The notes: a model not told the origin generated them from the sequence alone. 64,000 nt of DNA from Prorocentrum cordatum (GCA_963575745.1 CAUYUJ010000958.1:514263-578262), one strand, 5' to 3'. Counted from the first letter of the stretch, positions 53,076-63,432 are shown. Numbers and translations are program-made.

Positions 53076-53139
53076 GAGCAGGAAGCCTCTCGTTGGCATC
53101 TTGTGTTGCTCTTGGGGCCAAACAGGGTCGTCGTCAAAA

Positions 53140-53410
53140 TGCTTCTTTTGGAGGCCTCTGGGGGTTTTTTGAGAAGCCGTTCGGGGGCGCCTGGGAGGCA
53201 TTTTTGAACTTCTGGGGCCTCTTGGGGCTTCTTTTGGGCCTCCTAGGGGCCTCCTGGGGCCTCTTGGCGGCCTCTTGGCGGCCTCTTAGGGCCTCTTGGG
53301 GGCCTCTTGGGGGCCTCTCGGGGCCTCCTGGGGCCCTCTTGGGGCAGAAGGCTCGAGTTTTCGGTTTGTGGTCCCCCCCTCTTGGGGTCGTCTTGGGGCC
53401 GTCTTGGGCC
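53140..53410. repeat. GGCCTCTTGGGG-type array, forward
   Basis: Regular GGCCTCTTGGGG and GGCCTCCTGGGG words of 10-12 bp. Continues into the duplicated block. Confidence 0.85.
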
Positions 53411-55915
53411 GTCTTGGGCGCCTCTTGGGCCGTCTCGGGGCCCTCTTGGGCCCTATTGGGGCCCTCTTGGAAGCCTCTTGGCCCGTCTTGGGGCGCTCTT
53501 GGGGGCCTCTTGGGCCGTATTGGAGCATCGGATGGCCGATAAGGCGACAAGGCCAAAATCCTTCCAAAACCATAGTACAATTTATGATTTTGGCCTCTCG
53601 GGCCCTCCTGTAAAGCCTCTTGGAGGCCACTTGGAGGCCACTTGGAGGCCTCTTGGGCCGTCTTGGGGTCATCATCGGCGTCTTGGAGCGCTCTTTGGGC
53701 GTCTCGGGGGCTTCTTGGGCAGTCTTGGGGACCTCTTGGGTCAGGAGGGGGGGTAGTCGATTGCGCCCCTCCCCTTTGAGGCCACGATCCTCGTGAGGGG
53801 TGTTGAAAAATTGCCCGGTCTGGCATCTCTGATCCGAGTGTCCCAGGGGTGTCCCGGGGGTGATCCGGGGTACTCTTCGTCCGGGGACCCCCAGGGGCGG
53901 CCCCGCCCCCGCGCGCGCGAACTAGAATACTGTTAACCAGTTACTTGAGATCTTAGCACGCCCTTGGCCCGTTGGGCCGGCGAATTTAATCGCTTCGCTC
54001 ATTCCGCCGGCCCATATTGTCTCGCAGCTGTCGTTCGTCTGGGTGTTGCTGTCAATGCTGTGCCGCTGGGCGGCTGGCACTTTCTGGAGGCGGGGCGTGG
54101 TGAGCGTCGCAGGTGAAGCAGTTGCCGTGGAATTGCTTCTTGTGGGTCCGCACCTTTGTGTGCTTTTTGGGGGGTCTCTTGGGAGGCCTCTCGGGGTCTC
54201 TTGGCGTTATCTAGACGCTTCGCGTCACCCCACCAGCCCATCCAGAAACGATGCCGAGAGGAACTGCCTCGATCAGGGAGGTGGGCAGCACACAGAGGAA
54301 GGGTCCCCCGGTGGAGGCCTCTTGGAGCGCCTTGGGGGCCTCTTGGCGGTCCCGGACGTCTCTTAGAGCGTCTTGGGTGCCGCGGAGAGCTTCTTGGGGC
54401 CTCTTGGGGGTCTCTTGGGAGCCTCTTGGGGGCATCCTGGGGGCCTCTTAGGGGCCTCTTGGAGCCTCCTGGCCACCTCTTGGGGCCCTCTTGAAGCGCT
54501 CTTGGGAGCCTTGGGAGCGCTCTTGGAGCCCTCTTGGGCCATCTTGGAGCCATCTTGAAGCCTCGGATGGCCATCGGAAGCGAAAAGATGAGATTGCCAA
54601 AAACATTGATTTTCCTATGGTTTTGGAAGGATTTTGGCCTCTTGGGGGCCTCCGGGGGGAGCTCTTTGGCCACTTGGAGCCGTCTTGGAGCCGTCTTGGG
54701 CGCCTCTTGGGCCGTCTCGGGGCCCTCTTGGGCCCTATTGGGGCCCTCTTGGAAGCCTCTTGGCCCGTCTTGGGGCGCTCTTGGGGGCCTCTTGGGCCGT
54801 ATTGGAGCATCGGATGGCCGATAAGGCGACAAGGCCAAAATCCTTCCAAAACCATAGTACAATTTATGATTTTGGCCTCTCGGGCCCTCTTGTAAAGCCT
54901 CTTGGAGGCCACTTGGAGGCCACTTGGAGGCCTCTTGGGCCGTCTTGGGGTCATCATCGGCGTCTTGGAGCGCTCTTTGGGCGTCTCGGGGGCTTCTTGG
55001 GCAGTCTTGGGGACCTCTTGGGTCAGGAGGGGGGGTAGTCGATTGCGCCCCTCCCCTTTGAGGCCACGATCCTCGTGAGGGGTGTTGAAAAATTGCCCGG
55101 TCTGGCATCTCTGATCCGAGTGTCCCAGGGGTGTCCCGGGGGTGATCCGGGGTACTCTTCGTCCGGGGACCCCCAGGGGCGGCCCCGCCCCCGCGCGCGC
55201 GAACTAGAATATTGTTAACCAGTTACTTGAGATCTTAGCACGCCCTTGGCCCGTTGGGCCGGCGAATTTAATCGCTTCGCTCATTCCGCCGGCCCATATT
55301 GTCTCGCAGCTGTCGTTCGTCTGGGTGTTGCTGTCAATGCTGTGCCGCTGGGCGGCTGGCACTTTCTGGAGGCGGGGCGTGTGAGCGTCGCAGGTGAAGC
55401 AGTTGCTAATTGACGCTTCGCCTCTCGGGGTCTACCCCGTCACCCCACCAGCCCATCCAGAAACGATGCCGAGAGGAACTGCCTCGATCAGGGAGGTGGG
55501 CAGCACACAGAGGAAGGGTCCCCCGGTGGAGGCCTCTTGGAGCGCCTTGGGGGCCTCTTGGCGGTCCCGGACGTCTCTTAGAGCGTCTTGGGTGCCGCGG
55601 AGAGCTTCTTGGGGCCTCTTGGGGGTCTCTTGGAAGCCTCTTGGGGGCATCCTGGGGGCCTCTTAGGGGCCTCTTGGAGCCTCCTGGCCACCTCTTGGGG
55701 CCCTCTTGAAGCGCTCTTGGGAGCCTTGGGAGCGCTCTTGGAGCCCTCTTGGGCCATCTTGGAGCCATCTTGAAGCCTCGGATGGCCATCGGAAGCGAAA
55801 AGATGAGATTGCCAAAAACATTGATTTTCCTATGGTTTTGGAAGGATTTTGGCCTCTTGGGGGCCTCCGGGGGGAGCTCTTTGGCCACTTGGAGCCGTCT
55901 TGGAGCCGTCTTGGG
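53411..55915. repeat. 1.25-kb tandem duplication within the array
   Basis: Two units: 53411-54697 and 54693-55915. Part A (53411-54127 versus 54693-55408) is offset 1282 bp and nearly identical, with a single-base deletion near 54100/55381. Part B (54226-54697 versus 55441-55915) is offset 1215 bp. The link between A and B differs (98 versus 32 bp). Unit contents include GGCCTCTTGGGG words, the spacer GGCGACAAGGCCAAAATCCT and CGAACTAGAATA.TGTTAACC. Long frames of both strands span it. Confidence 0.9.
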
Positions 55916-56395
55916 GCCTCTTGGAGCATCGTGGGAGCTATCTATCTTGAGCCATCTTGGAGGTCATCTTGGGCTTTCCCAGGCGCTCTTGGAGTCATCT
56001 TCAGCAGTGCCCCCCCCCCCCCCCCCCCCCCCCCAGGAAGCCAACATGTGGCCAAAACCTTAGTCAAATCAATGATTTTGGCTTTCTCGCCGAGGCCTCT
56101 TGGAACGTCTTGGGTGCCTCTGGGGGGCCTCTTGGGGGCCTCTTGGGGGTCTCTTGGAAGCCTCTTGAGGGCATCCTGGGGGGCCTCTTGGGAGCCTCTT
56201 GGAGCCTCCTGGCCACACCTCTTGGGGCCCTCTTGGGGCACCCTTGGGAGCCTTGAGAGCGCTCTTGGGGCCATCTCGGAGGAGATCGATCAAAAAAGGG
56301 GGGTCCCTCAATTAGCGCTGCCCACCGAAGAGGCCACAATGGGGTCAAAACCGTTGTAAAACCAATGATTTTGGCTTCCTCGCCAAGGCCGTTTT
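55916..56395. repeat. Array continuation with a 25-nt poly-C
   Basis: GGCCTCTTGGGG words again. Poly-C lies at 56010-56034. Spacers CCAAAACCTTAGTCAAATCA and CAAAACCGTTGTAAAACCAA, each followed by ATGATTTTGGCTT, are diverged versions of the spacer at 53556-53600. Confidence 0.8.
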
Positions 56396-56596
56396 GGACG
56401 CTCCGACGACCCGCGAACCGCTCCCTCCAGGTCCAGGGGAGGGGGCAGGTGGAGGGGTCAAGACTCCCTCCCCGCCCGCAAGCCGTCTCGCTCACTCCCA
56501 CCCGCCCTCCCAACACATACGTAGCACCCGAGTCTGGCCCGAGCCTCAGCATATTCAGCAGTCGTCTTTGGATGGGCAGCTACTGGGGGCCAATCC

Positions 56597-56996
56597 GCCG
56601 CCGCCGCCGCCGCCTCCGCCGCCGCCGCCGCCGCCGCCGCTGCCCGCCGCCGCCGCCGCCGCGCCGCCGCCGCCGCCGCCGCTGCTGCCCACCGCCGCAG
56701 CCGCCGCGCCGCCGCCGCCGCCGCCGTCGCCGCCGCCGCCGCCGCGCCGCCCGCCGCCGTCGCCGCCGCCGCCGCCGCCCCCGCCGCCGCCCCCGCTGCC
56801 AAATCGCCGCCGCCACGCCGCTGCCGCCGCAGCGCTGCGCCACAGCGACCGCCGCACCCGCCGCACTGCCCCGCCGCAGCCGCCGCCTCCGCCGCCGCCG
56901 CCGCCGCCCCCGCCGCCGCCGCCACCGCCGCCGCCACCGCAGCCGCCGCAGCCGCCGCCGCCGTCGCAGCCGCCGCAGCCGCCGCCGCTGCCGCCA
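56597..56996. repeat. (GCC)n trinucleotide array, 400 bp
   Basis: GCCGCCGCC with scattered changes. Poly-Pro/Ala/Arg frames are artefacts. Confidence 0.95.
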
Positions 56997-57289
56997 AGAG
57001 AACCCTGCATTGTTTTTTGACAGGGATGGTGGGGGGAGGCCGCATCGGGTTGGCTGCGCATGCTCCGAATTTGGAGGCCGAGTGTGTTTTGTATGGTTTG
57101 TTTACAAGGGATGGTGGGGGGGGCGCATTGTCCGTGGTTGGCTCCCAGTCGCCTGGGGGAGGGGGTGTTTATTTATAGGGAACAGTGATAAACCCCTCCC
57201 CGATGGGGAAGAAGGGGGTGGAAGAGGAATCACCCCAGACCTCCTACGCCCTAAAGGGCTGGTGGGATTCGTGTTCCTCCGATGGGGCT
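56997..57289. other. No recognised gene
   Basis: AGGGATGGTGGGGGG is repeated at 57021 and 57108, flanking sequence of unknown nature. Confidence 0.4.
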
Positions 57290-57985
57290 CCTCTTAGGGC
57301 TGTCTTGGGCTGTCCAGAGGGCCTCGTGGGCCGTCTTGGGGCCCTCTTGGGCCGTGTGGGGCCCATGTTGGGAGTGTGTTAGGCCGTCTTGGGGCGATGT
57401 TGAAGATCTCGTGGGCAGTGTTGGACGCGCTGGACTTCGAAACGTCGTATTGGGCAAAGTGTACGTTTTCTGAATGGAATGGGCCATTTTTTGATGGTTG
57501 AGGCTTTCTAGGAGAGCCTCTTGAGGCTCTCTTGGGGCTTCTTGGCGGCGTCTTCGGCCGTCTGGAGGCAATATTGGGCGTCTTGGGACGGTCGTGCGCG
57601 TCGGCAAGCTGGAAAGTTAAATTCGAGCTCCCCCGATGTGGCCCCTCGTAGGGCTGTCTAGGGCTGTCCAGGGGGCCACTTGGGCCGTCTTGGGGCCCTC
57701 TTGAGCCGTCTTGGGTCCCTCTTGGGAGTCTGTTGGGCCGTCATGGGGCGATCTTGAAGGTCTCTTGGGCAGTGTTGGACGCGCTGGACGTCGTCTATGG
57801 GCAAAATGTACGTTTTCTGAATGGAATGGGACATTTTTTGCTTGTTGAGGCTCTAGGAGAGCCTCTTGAGGCTCTCTTGGGGCTTCTTGCGTCTTGGGCC
57901 GACTGGCGGTGACCGGGAGCCCCTCGGACCGTCTGGAGCACGTCACGGGGCTCTCTTGGAGCGTTCCTTGGGCGCTCGGGAAAGC
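57290..57985. repeat. GGCCTCTTGGGG-type array with a 345-bp duplication
   Basis: Array words throughout. Segment 57283-57540 (GATGGGGCTCCTCTTAGGGC ... TGTACGTTTTCTGAATGGAA) is repeated at about 57630-57885, offset about 347 bp. Confidence 0.75.
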
Positions 57986-58059
57986 CTGGAAAGCAGCGCC
58001 GAGGAGGAAAACCATCTCTGGGCCTCACCTGGCCGGGACCTGTCCGGGTACTTTTCGTT

Positions 58060-58219
58060 CGAGGGCCCCCAGGGGCCGCCCCACGCGGGCGAATTAGAAA
58101 ATTGTTCACCAGTTGCCGGAGTTTTTAGCGCGACTCTGGCCCGTTGGGTGGGGAATCCTGGGATTCGTGTCGATTCAGTTGTGCGTCCCTGGGCCTCTTC
58201 ATCTCGCCTGGCCCGACAG
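58060..58219 (+). repeat. Repeat tail upstream of the GrpE exon
   Basis: CCCCCAGGGGCCGCCCC with GAATTAGAAAATTGTTCACCAG matches 53890-53945 (array unit). GGGGAATCCTGGGATTCGTG matches the 3' part of the SINE-like family. The acceptor CCCGACAG ends at 58219. Confidence 0.55.
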
Positions 58220-58307
58220 GAAGGTGTCGGACGTGTTCGAGAAGCTGGGCGTGCAGGCGATGGACACCGCGGCCGGCGACAGGCTCTGCCCGGGCGACCA
58301 CTTGAAG
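58220..58307 (+). CDS. grpE: GrpE-type nucleotide exchange factor, penultimate visible exon
   Basis: The exon reads KVSDVFEKLGVQAMDTAAGD and RLCPGDHLK. This aligns with the GrpE C-terminal domain, where V-F-x-K-x-G-(x)n-G-x-x-F-D-P-x-x-H leads into the beta domain that contacts Hsp70. The C-P-x-x-H here stands where GrpE has D-P-N-x-H. GrpE releases ADP from mitochondrial or plastid Hsp70. The exon starts after CCCGACAG and ends at AAG|GTGGAG, joining in phase 0 to the exon at 59634. The residue count from His to the P-G-T motif then fits the family. The N-terminal coiled coil must be in upstream exons not found. Confidence 0.6.
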
Positions 58308-58913
58308 GTGGAGGAGCTCAGCACCGTCCGACCCGTCCCCACGGGGTGTCTCGGGCCCGCCATGGCACCCCCCGCAGTGGGCCCCGCGGAACCGGAAGGA
58401 AGCCGCAGGTACGATCCAGGGTCTGACCCCTCCTCCTCCTCCTCCTCCTCCTCCTCCTCCTCCTCCTCCTCCTCCTCCTCCTCCTCCTCCTTTCGTTCTT
58501 ACCCTCGCCTTTCACCGCTCGGACGTTTTTGGCAAACCTGAACTGAACTGAACCTCCTTCTCCTCCTCTTCCTTCCTCCTGCCTCCTGCTTCCAACTGGC
58601 CCCTCCCGTCGTGCTGATGCCTGCGGGCCGCCCTCCCTCTCGCGATGGCCCCCCCTCCTTCCCCCCTGAGGGTGTGGCATGGTCCCCCCCCGTCGAAGGA
58701 GGACTCAGCTGCCCTGATAGGCCAGTTTTGAAACGAACACGTACCGTGTTCAAGCCGTCCGTGTTAACACGTTGCGTGTTGGCTCGGCGTGCATGTCAAC
58801 GTTTCGGCGAGCGTGTCGCGGATCAACACGCTCTGGTTGCGTGTTGCCTGTGGGGGCAGCTAAGATGGACGAGGATCGATGGATCCATGCATCGATGGAT
58901 GAGTGGTCGTCCC

Positions 58914-58971
<58 letters not shown>

Positions 58972-59633
58972 GAGCCCATGGGCCCAGAGCCCGGATTCTC
59001 GTTGTTTTGGCGACGCGGGCTCCCCACCTCTCGACCACTTCCCTGGGACTAGTTTTTCACCCCGAGTCGTTTTCTGACGGTCTCGAGGCCCCGTGAGGGC
59101 CCCGAGAGGCCGAACATGCGAAACATCGAGGGCGACTGTTCTCCCCCAGTCCCCGAGCTCAGTCCCAAAAAGTGAGGCCGCGCAGCCGAGGAGGGAAGCC
59201 CCGGGATGCACTCCTGGGGGTCCTATTCGGAAGCACCCCTGTCGAGGGCGGGCGCCCCCCGTCATCTTTCCCGGGGCTGGGTCCAGAGCTCTGGGTCCGA
59301 ACGAAGACGGCCCAAGTCGGTGATTGCGGTCGCCCCACCCCTCGTTAAAAAAACCGTCGGCTAGTTTTTTTTTTTTTTTTGTTTTTTTTTTCGGGAGACG
59401 CCAGATGTCTGGGGAAGGGGCCATGTCGGCCAGTGTTAAGTCGGGCGTGTCCCCCTACAGGGGGACTTTCGACGAAACATAAACCATACCCCCAAAATGC
59501 CCCCCAAATGGTCAAAAAATATTCAACAAATAGTCCCCAGACTATTTTTTGACTATTTTTGAATTTTCCTCCTGCAGAGGGACGTGCCCGACTTAAGGCC
59601 AGTGGGGACTGGGCTCGGGCCAGCGGTGCTCAG
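58308..59633 (+). other. Intron of the GrpE-type gene with repeats
   Basis: 1,326-bp GT-AG intron containing (CTC)n at 58430-58492, (GTC)n at 58915-58972, a T-rich run at 59365-59391 and the TIR element at 59436-59596. Purely intronic if the exon pairing is right. Confidence 0.55.
59436..59596. mobile_element. TIR element family 1, copy 3, 8-bp target duplication
   Basis: 161 bp. Perfect ends TTAAGTCGGGC and GCCCGACTTAA, extended by GTGTCCCCCTACAGGGGGA on the left and TCCTCCTGCAGAGGGACGTG on the right. Target duplication GGCCAGTG at 59428-59435 and 59597-59604. Inner ACAAATAGTCCCCAGACTAT is itself palindromic. Confidence 0.9.
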
Positions 59634-59777
59634 GAGCGCGAGGCGCCCGGCGACGAGAGCCCAGGGACCATCCTGGAGGTGCTCAGGCAGGGCTACCGCT
59701 GCGACGGCCAGGCTCGGCTCCAAGCGGGGCGACCGAAGAGCAGCACAGCTCAGAGGTTGCTAGGCCTGCTGCCCTGA
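59634..59777 (+). CDS. grpE: GrpE-type nucleotide exchange factor, last exon
   Basis: Begins EREAPGDESPGTILEVLRQG then YRCDGQARLQAG, stop TGA 59775-59777. P-G-T-(I/V)-x-x-V-L-x-x-G-Y-x-(L)-x-x-R is the hallmark of the GrpE C-terminal beta domain. The final strand normally reads R-P-A-x-V-x-V and is diverged here (RLQAGRPK), followed by about 12 extra residues. The exon is 37 bp downstream of the TIR element. Acceptor GCTCAG|GAG, phase 0. Confidence 0.65.
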   Translation, partial: EREAPGDESPGTILEVLRQGYRCDGQARLQAGRPKSSTAQRLLGLLP

Positions 59778-60297
59778 CGCGTCGATGAGCGCATTTCACC
59801 GCCCACCAAACCACCCCAACCCAACACGAAGGCTACGATTTGCCCTTCATTTCCAGTGGGGGGGGGGGGTCGGGGAACATCGAACAAAACACGTGGAACT
59901 CGTACCCCCCAAACCCGAAACTCGGGGTGAAATTCGGGTCTTCGGGTTGGGTTGGGGTGGTTTGGTAGGTAGTCAGCATTGGCCGTGTTTTCGGCTCGCG
60001 AGGGGGCGTCGCGGCCGTCCTTTCTGCGGGTCCAGGTCCGTCTGTTTCGGTCCTGGGCCCTTTTCACTAGAGGGCGGTTTATGAAAGGGAGGTTTGTCCA
60101 CTCGGCGTCACCCCAACATACTTCTACTATATGTGCGTCGCCCTCCACAGGGGCGACGCGCGCACCGAGAAATCTTATGGTATATGCGTCGTGGCGGGCG
60201 CTTTCTGGCCACACCGCTCGGGAAACGATACGCTACAAGATGGGCATACGATATGTTCGGGTCGGACGCGCGCCTCCGGGGAGGACATGTAGTATTA
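59778..60297. other. No recognised gene; weak inverted repeat
   Basis: ACCAAACCACCCCAACCCAA at 59804-59823 is inverted at 59946-59967 (GGGTTGGGGTGGTTTGGTAG), a 160-bp foldback with GAAATTCGGGTC/ACCCGAA-type inner complement. This may be another TIR element. Confidence 0.55.
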
Positions 60298-60457
60298 TCA
60301 GGAGGGAAAAAGACACACAGACACAATTCATCGTCGATTCCCCAGAAAATGTGGGAAACTATGGGAAGTGGGGGGGAAGACTAAAATCCAGAAAGTATGG
60401 GAAAATATGGGGAATCCTGTTATTCGTGTTCACTTATTCGTGTGTCCCAGGGCCCCC
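60298..60457 (+). mobile_element. SINE-like short element, copy F
   Basis: TCAGGAGGGAAAAAGACACACA start, GGGAAACTATGGGAAGTGGG, end CGTGTGTCCCAGGGCCCCC. Confidence 0.75.
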
Positions 60458-60469
60458 TAGCAGTAGTCG

Positions 60470-60545
60470 CCGATCTGCGTGAGGGGTGCCACCAGATTTC
60501 AGAAGAGTGGCAAATCCCCTGTGCTTTTGGACCCTGACCCCGAAC
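60470..60545 (+). repeat. Solitary 73-bp repeat unit
   Basis: CGCCGATCTGCGTGAGGGGT, then CAGATTTCAG...GTGGCAAATCCCCTGTG and TTTTGGACCCTGACCCCG. A single unit of the array at 37658-38390, placed immediately after SINE-like copy F. Confidence 0.8.
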
Positions 60546-60573
60546 AACGGCACACGTGTTCTCTGGGAGGCCC

Positions 60574-60870
60574 GCGCGGACCTCTCCTCCTCCTCCTCCT
60601 CCTCCTCCTCCCTCCTCCCTCCTCCCTCCTCCTCCTCCTCCTCCTCCTCCTCCTCCTCCTCCTCCTCCTCCTCCTCCTCCTCCCCCTCCTCCTCCTCCTC
60701 CTCCTCCCTCCTCCCTCCTCCCTTCTCCCTCCTCCCTCCTCCCTCCTCCTCCTCCTCCTCCTCCTCCTTGGAGACCCTTCTCCCTCCTTTTTTGGTCGGC
60801 GCCGGGCCTCCCGAGAGCGGCGCCCTCCCTGGCGCGCCCTCGCCGGCGCGCGCTGGGCCGCCAGGGAAGG
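60574..60870. mobile_element. GC foldback element interrupted by (CTC)n
   Basis: Left arm GCCCGCGCGGACCTC at 60570-60585 is followed by about 185 bp of CTC repeats. Then come GGTCGGCGCCGGGCC, GGCGCGCC hairpins and the right arm GGTCCGCGCGGAGGTG (to 60883). The array seems to have expanded inside the element. Confidence 0.6.
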
Positions 60871-60920
60871 TCCGCGCGGAGGTGTCGCCGGGGAGCGGCG
60901 CCTCGGCGGCGAGCGAGGGG

Positions 60921-61345
60921 GACCTGACTCCAGGTCCGCCCTACTTGCTTACGAATTTCCCCAAAGTACGGCGGATCCAAGCCCTCCACAGGCGGAATGC
61001 TCAAGAGTAGGCAGAACAGATAGTCTGGGGACGATGTGTTCTGTTTTTGTTGGCTGTGTTTGGGCATCTTTGGACTATGCTTGCCCTGACTCCAGATCCG
61101 CCCTGCTTTGGTTTTTTTCCAACTTAGAATTGCGTCGGAAATCCACTTATAAGGAGCCGAAAAAGTAGGGCGGAGATTTCTGCACCCAACATAAGACAGG
61201 GCGGAAGTCCACACGAGTAGGGCGGAACCAGCCACAGAAAAGTAGGGCGGAAATTGGCATCAGCGGGGCTTGAAAATTAAGGCGGAAAATCCAAGCCCTA
61301 CTTACGAATTTCCCCAAAGGAGGGCGGATCCGGAGTCAGGGGGGG
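60921..61345. mobile_element. TIR-like element, CCTGACTCC ends
   Basis: CCTGACTCCAGGTCCGCCCT at 60921 and AGGGCGGATCCGGAGTCAGG at 61322-61341 are inverted complements. Between them, GCCCTACTT...ACGAATTTCCCCAAAG is directly repeated, and AGTAGGGCGGAA recurs four or five times. AACAGATAGTCTGGGGACGA is shared with TIR family 1. No coding capacity. Confidence 0.6.
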
Positions 61346-61941
61346 GGGGAAAGTGTTGTGGAAGTCGACTATGGAGAGGAAGCAGGCTGCCAAAGACTTT
61401 CCAGATGTCTAACAGATGTTTCACATGCTGTTTCGCTTTTTGTTTAAACCTGTTTAGAACATGCCTGACACATGTTTACAACATGTTGTTTTACACATTT
61501 CAAACACGTCTTCAATTCAATCATGGGATTGTTAGAGTGTCCATTGTCATGGCATCCACAAGGGAAGTGAGAAGGAGAAGGCCTTCTCGGAAGGCGGCGG
61601 GGCTTCTCAGGAGGCCTCCCGCCTCCCGAGAGGTTTTCGGTAGTACTCTCTCGGGGAAGGCTCAGGAGGCTTCTCGGAAGGCCAAGGGATCTCCGAGCCT
61701 TCTGAGAAGGCCCGCCAACTTCTCACCTCCCCCCCGCGGGGTGGCCGTCGAACGGATGAGAATGGGCTCGTCTTCACCGACACTGGCGCGCAGGCTGCCC
61801 GCGCCAGGTCGAGCGTAGGCGCCCTCGCTTCTGACGTGGCGTGCCGCGAGAGGCGGCCCGCGGAAGCCCCCCGCGCGAGGTCGCCGTGCCATCTCGCGCA
61901 AGCCGTGCGGACTGCTCAGACGCTGCCTGCTCGAGGATGGA
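61346..61941. other. No recognised gene
   Basis: GAGAAGGCC/GGCTTCTCNGGAGGC words at 61560-61720 are a degenerate repeat. ACATGTTT words at 61420-61500 likewise. Confidence 0.4.
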
Positions 61942-61956
61942 CGCCCCCATCGTGTA

Positions 61957-62121
61957 CAGCCGGGGCCCCGAAGAAGGAACCCTTTTTGTTGGGGAGGGGC
62001 TCGGTGTTCCTCGATTGTTCTACAGTTTGCCTTCTGTTTTCCTCAGGTTTTCCATGGGAAATCGAAGTTCAACTTATGGGAGAAAGGGGCCCCGTTCCTT
62101 ATTTAGGGTTCCTTAGGTCAG
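61957..62121. mobile_element. Insertion flanked by 15-bp direct repeats
   Basis: 165 bp between two perfect copies of CGCCCCCATCGTGTA (61942-61956, 62122-62136). Ends CAGCCGGGGCCCC and CCTTAGGTCAG. Contains GGGCCCCGTTCCTTATTTAG, shared with 19870-19910. The long target repeat suggests retroposition. Non-coding. Confidence 0.75.
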
Positions 62122-62136
62122 CGCCCCCATCGTGTA

Positions 62137-62617
62137 TCCCCGAGTTCGGTCCAATGCTTGGGCCAGTCGGAACACCCAGCAAGTCGGGGGCGGGGGTCGC
62201 CATGTGCCCCCCTGTCCCCCCCCCCCGTTACTTTGGGATGCAACTGCTGGGAGGTCAAATTCAGCATCGACGCTGGCACATCCGCGGCCGAAAGCCACCT
62301 ACTCTGGTTTTAACATGCTCAGTCTGGCGACATCCTTGGCTTAATCTGGCCTGCCTGCTCTGGTTGGATAGGAACTGAATCGTGCTTAATCGCCTTCTTA
62401 ACTTTCCTTAGGAAGACCTCACAGGGGTTGCCTCCTAACCGTACCCTCCCCTGCCATCTGCGAGTGCCGCCCCCCTGGTCCGACCGCCTACAGGTGGTTA
62501 TCCCCAGCGAGGTGGCCGTGGTAGCCTTCCCGCCCGAGGAGGAGGCGGTGGAGGCGGAGGCGCCGGCGGAGGAGGACAAGGAGGATCGAACGAGAAACCA
62601 ATTGCATCAAAACTCAC
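62137..62617. other. No recognised gene
   Basis: A CTACAG-preceded frame (62490-62590) is Glu/Ala-rich and could be an exon, but composition alone is weak evidence. Confidence 0.35.
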
Positions 62618-62738
62618 AGGAGGAAGAGATACTATTACTGCCACCCGTCCCTCGTTGCGACGGCTGGATTCGCCTCGCAATCCTGGTCAGGGTGCGCTCC
62701 GGGAGAGGACCGAGGAGTAGCGGCATCGATACCTTTTT
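62618..62738. repeat. Dispersed repeat pair member (with 29725-29845)
   Basis: GAGATACTATTACTGCC at the left; GACGGCTGGATTCGCC and GGGAGAGGACCGAGGAGTAG then CATCGATACC at the right. Confidence 0.55.
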
Positions 62739-62879
62739 CTCCCCGCCCGACGGACCGCATAAACATGCAGGGCTGTTGCGCAGCGTGCCGCGCCGCCAGT
62801 TCTGGACGTTCTGGACCCCCACGCTCCGGCGCGACGCGCGAGGGACGTCCTGGTTTTCGAGCCGTAGCCTTCCGCCGCG

Positions 62880-63430
62880 GAGAGGAGGAGGAGGAAGAAG
62901 AGGAGGAGGAGGAGGAGGAGGAGGAGGAGGAGGAGGACGTTCTGGAGGTTTGTCGTGTGGGTTTGTCCTCCTCCACCTCCTCCTCCTCCACCTCCTCCTC
63001 CTCCTCCTCCTCCTCCTCCTCCACCTCCTCTTCCTCCTCCTCCTCCTCCTCCTTCCTCCTCGAGGACGTTCCGAGATTTCCCCAGCCTCCCGTCCCGCGG
63101 AGCAGAGCGACGCGCGCTTGCGGCTTGCAGGGCACGGCGTGCCGCAGGGGCCGCCGCCGCCGCGGCACGCGGAGCGGAGGCTCCTGGCAGAACCTGTCGG
63201 GTGTCCGCTCGGATTTCTCGGACATGCGCAGGGCCCCCCTCCTCCTCCTCCTCCTCCTCCTCCTCCTCCTCCTCCTCCTCCTCCTCCTCCTCCTCCTCCT
63301 CCTCCTCTCCTCCTCCTCCTCCCCCTCCTCCGTCTCCCCCTCCTCCTCCTCCTCCTCCTCCTCCTCCTTCTCCTCCTCCTCCTCCTCCTCCTCCTCCTCC
63401 TCCTCCTCCTCCTCCTCCCCTCCCCCTCCT
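62880..63430. repeat. (GGA)n and (CTC)n clusters
   Basis: GGA at 62880-62936, CTC at 62968-63060, and CTC at 63236-63425, with about 170 bp of ordinary sequence between the last two. GGA and CTC tracts on the same strand face each other and could pair. Confidence 0.9.
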
Positions 63431-63432
63431 CC

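Noticed and set aside
53134-55108. Long Arg/Pro/Gln/Glu-rich proteins on the minus strand (230-369 codons)
   Set aside because: They are translations of GGCCTCTTGGGG repeats, mirrored by open frames on the other strand.
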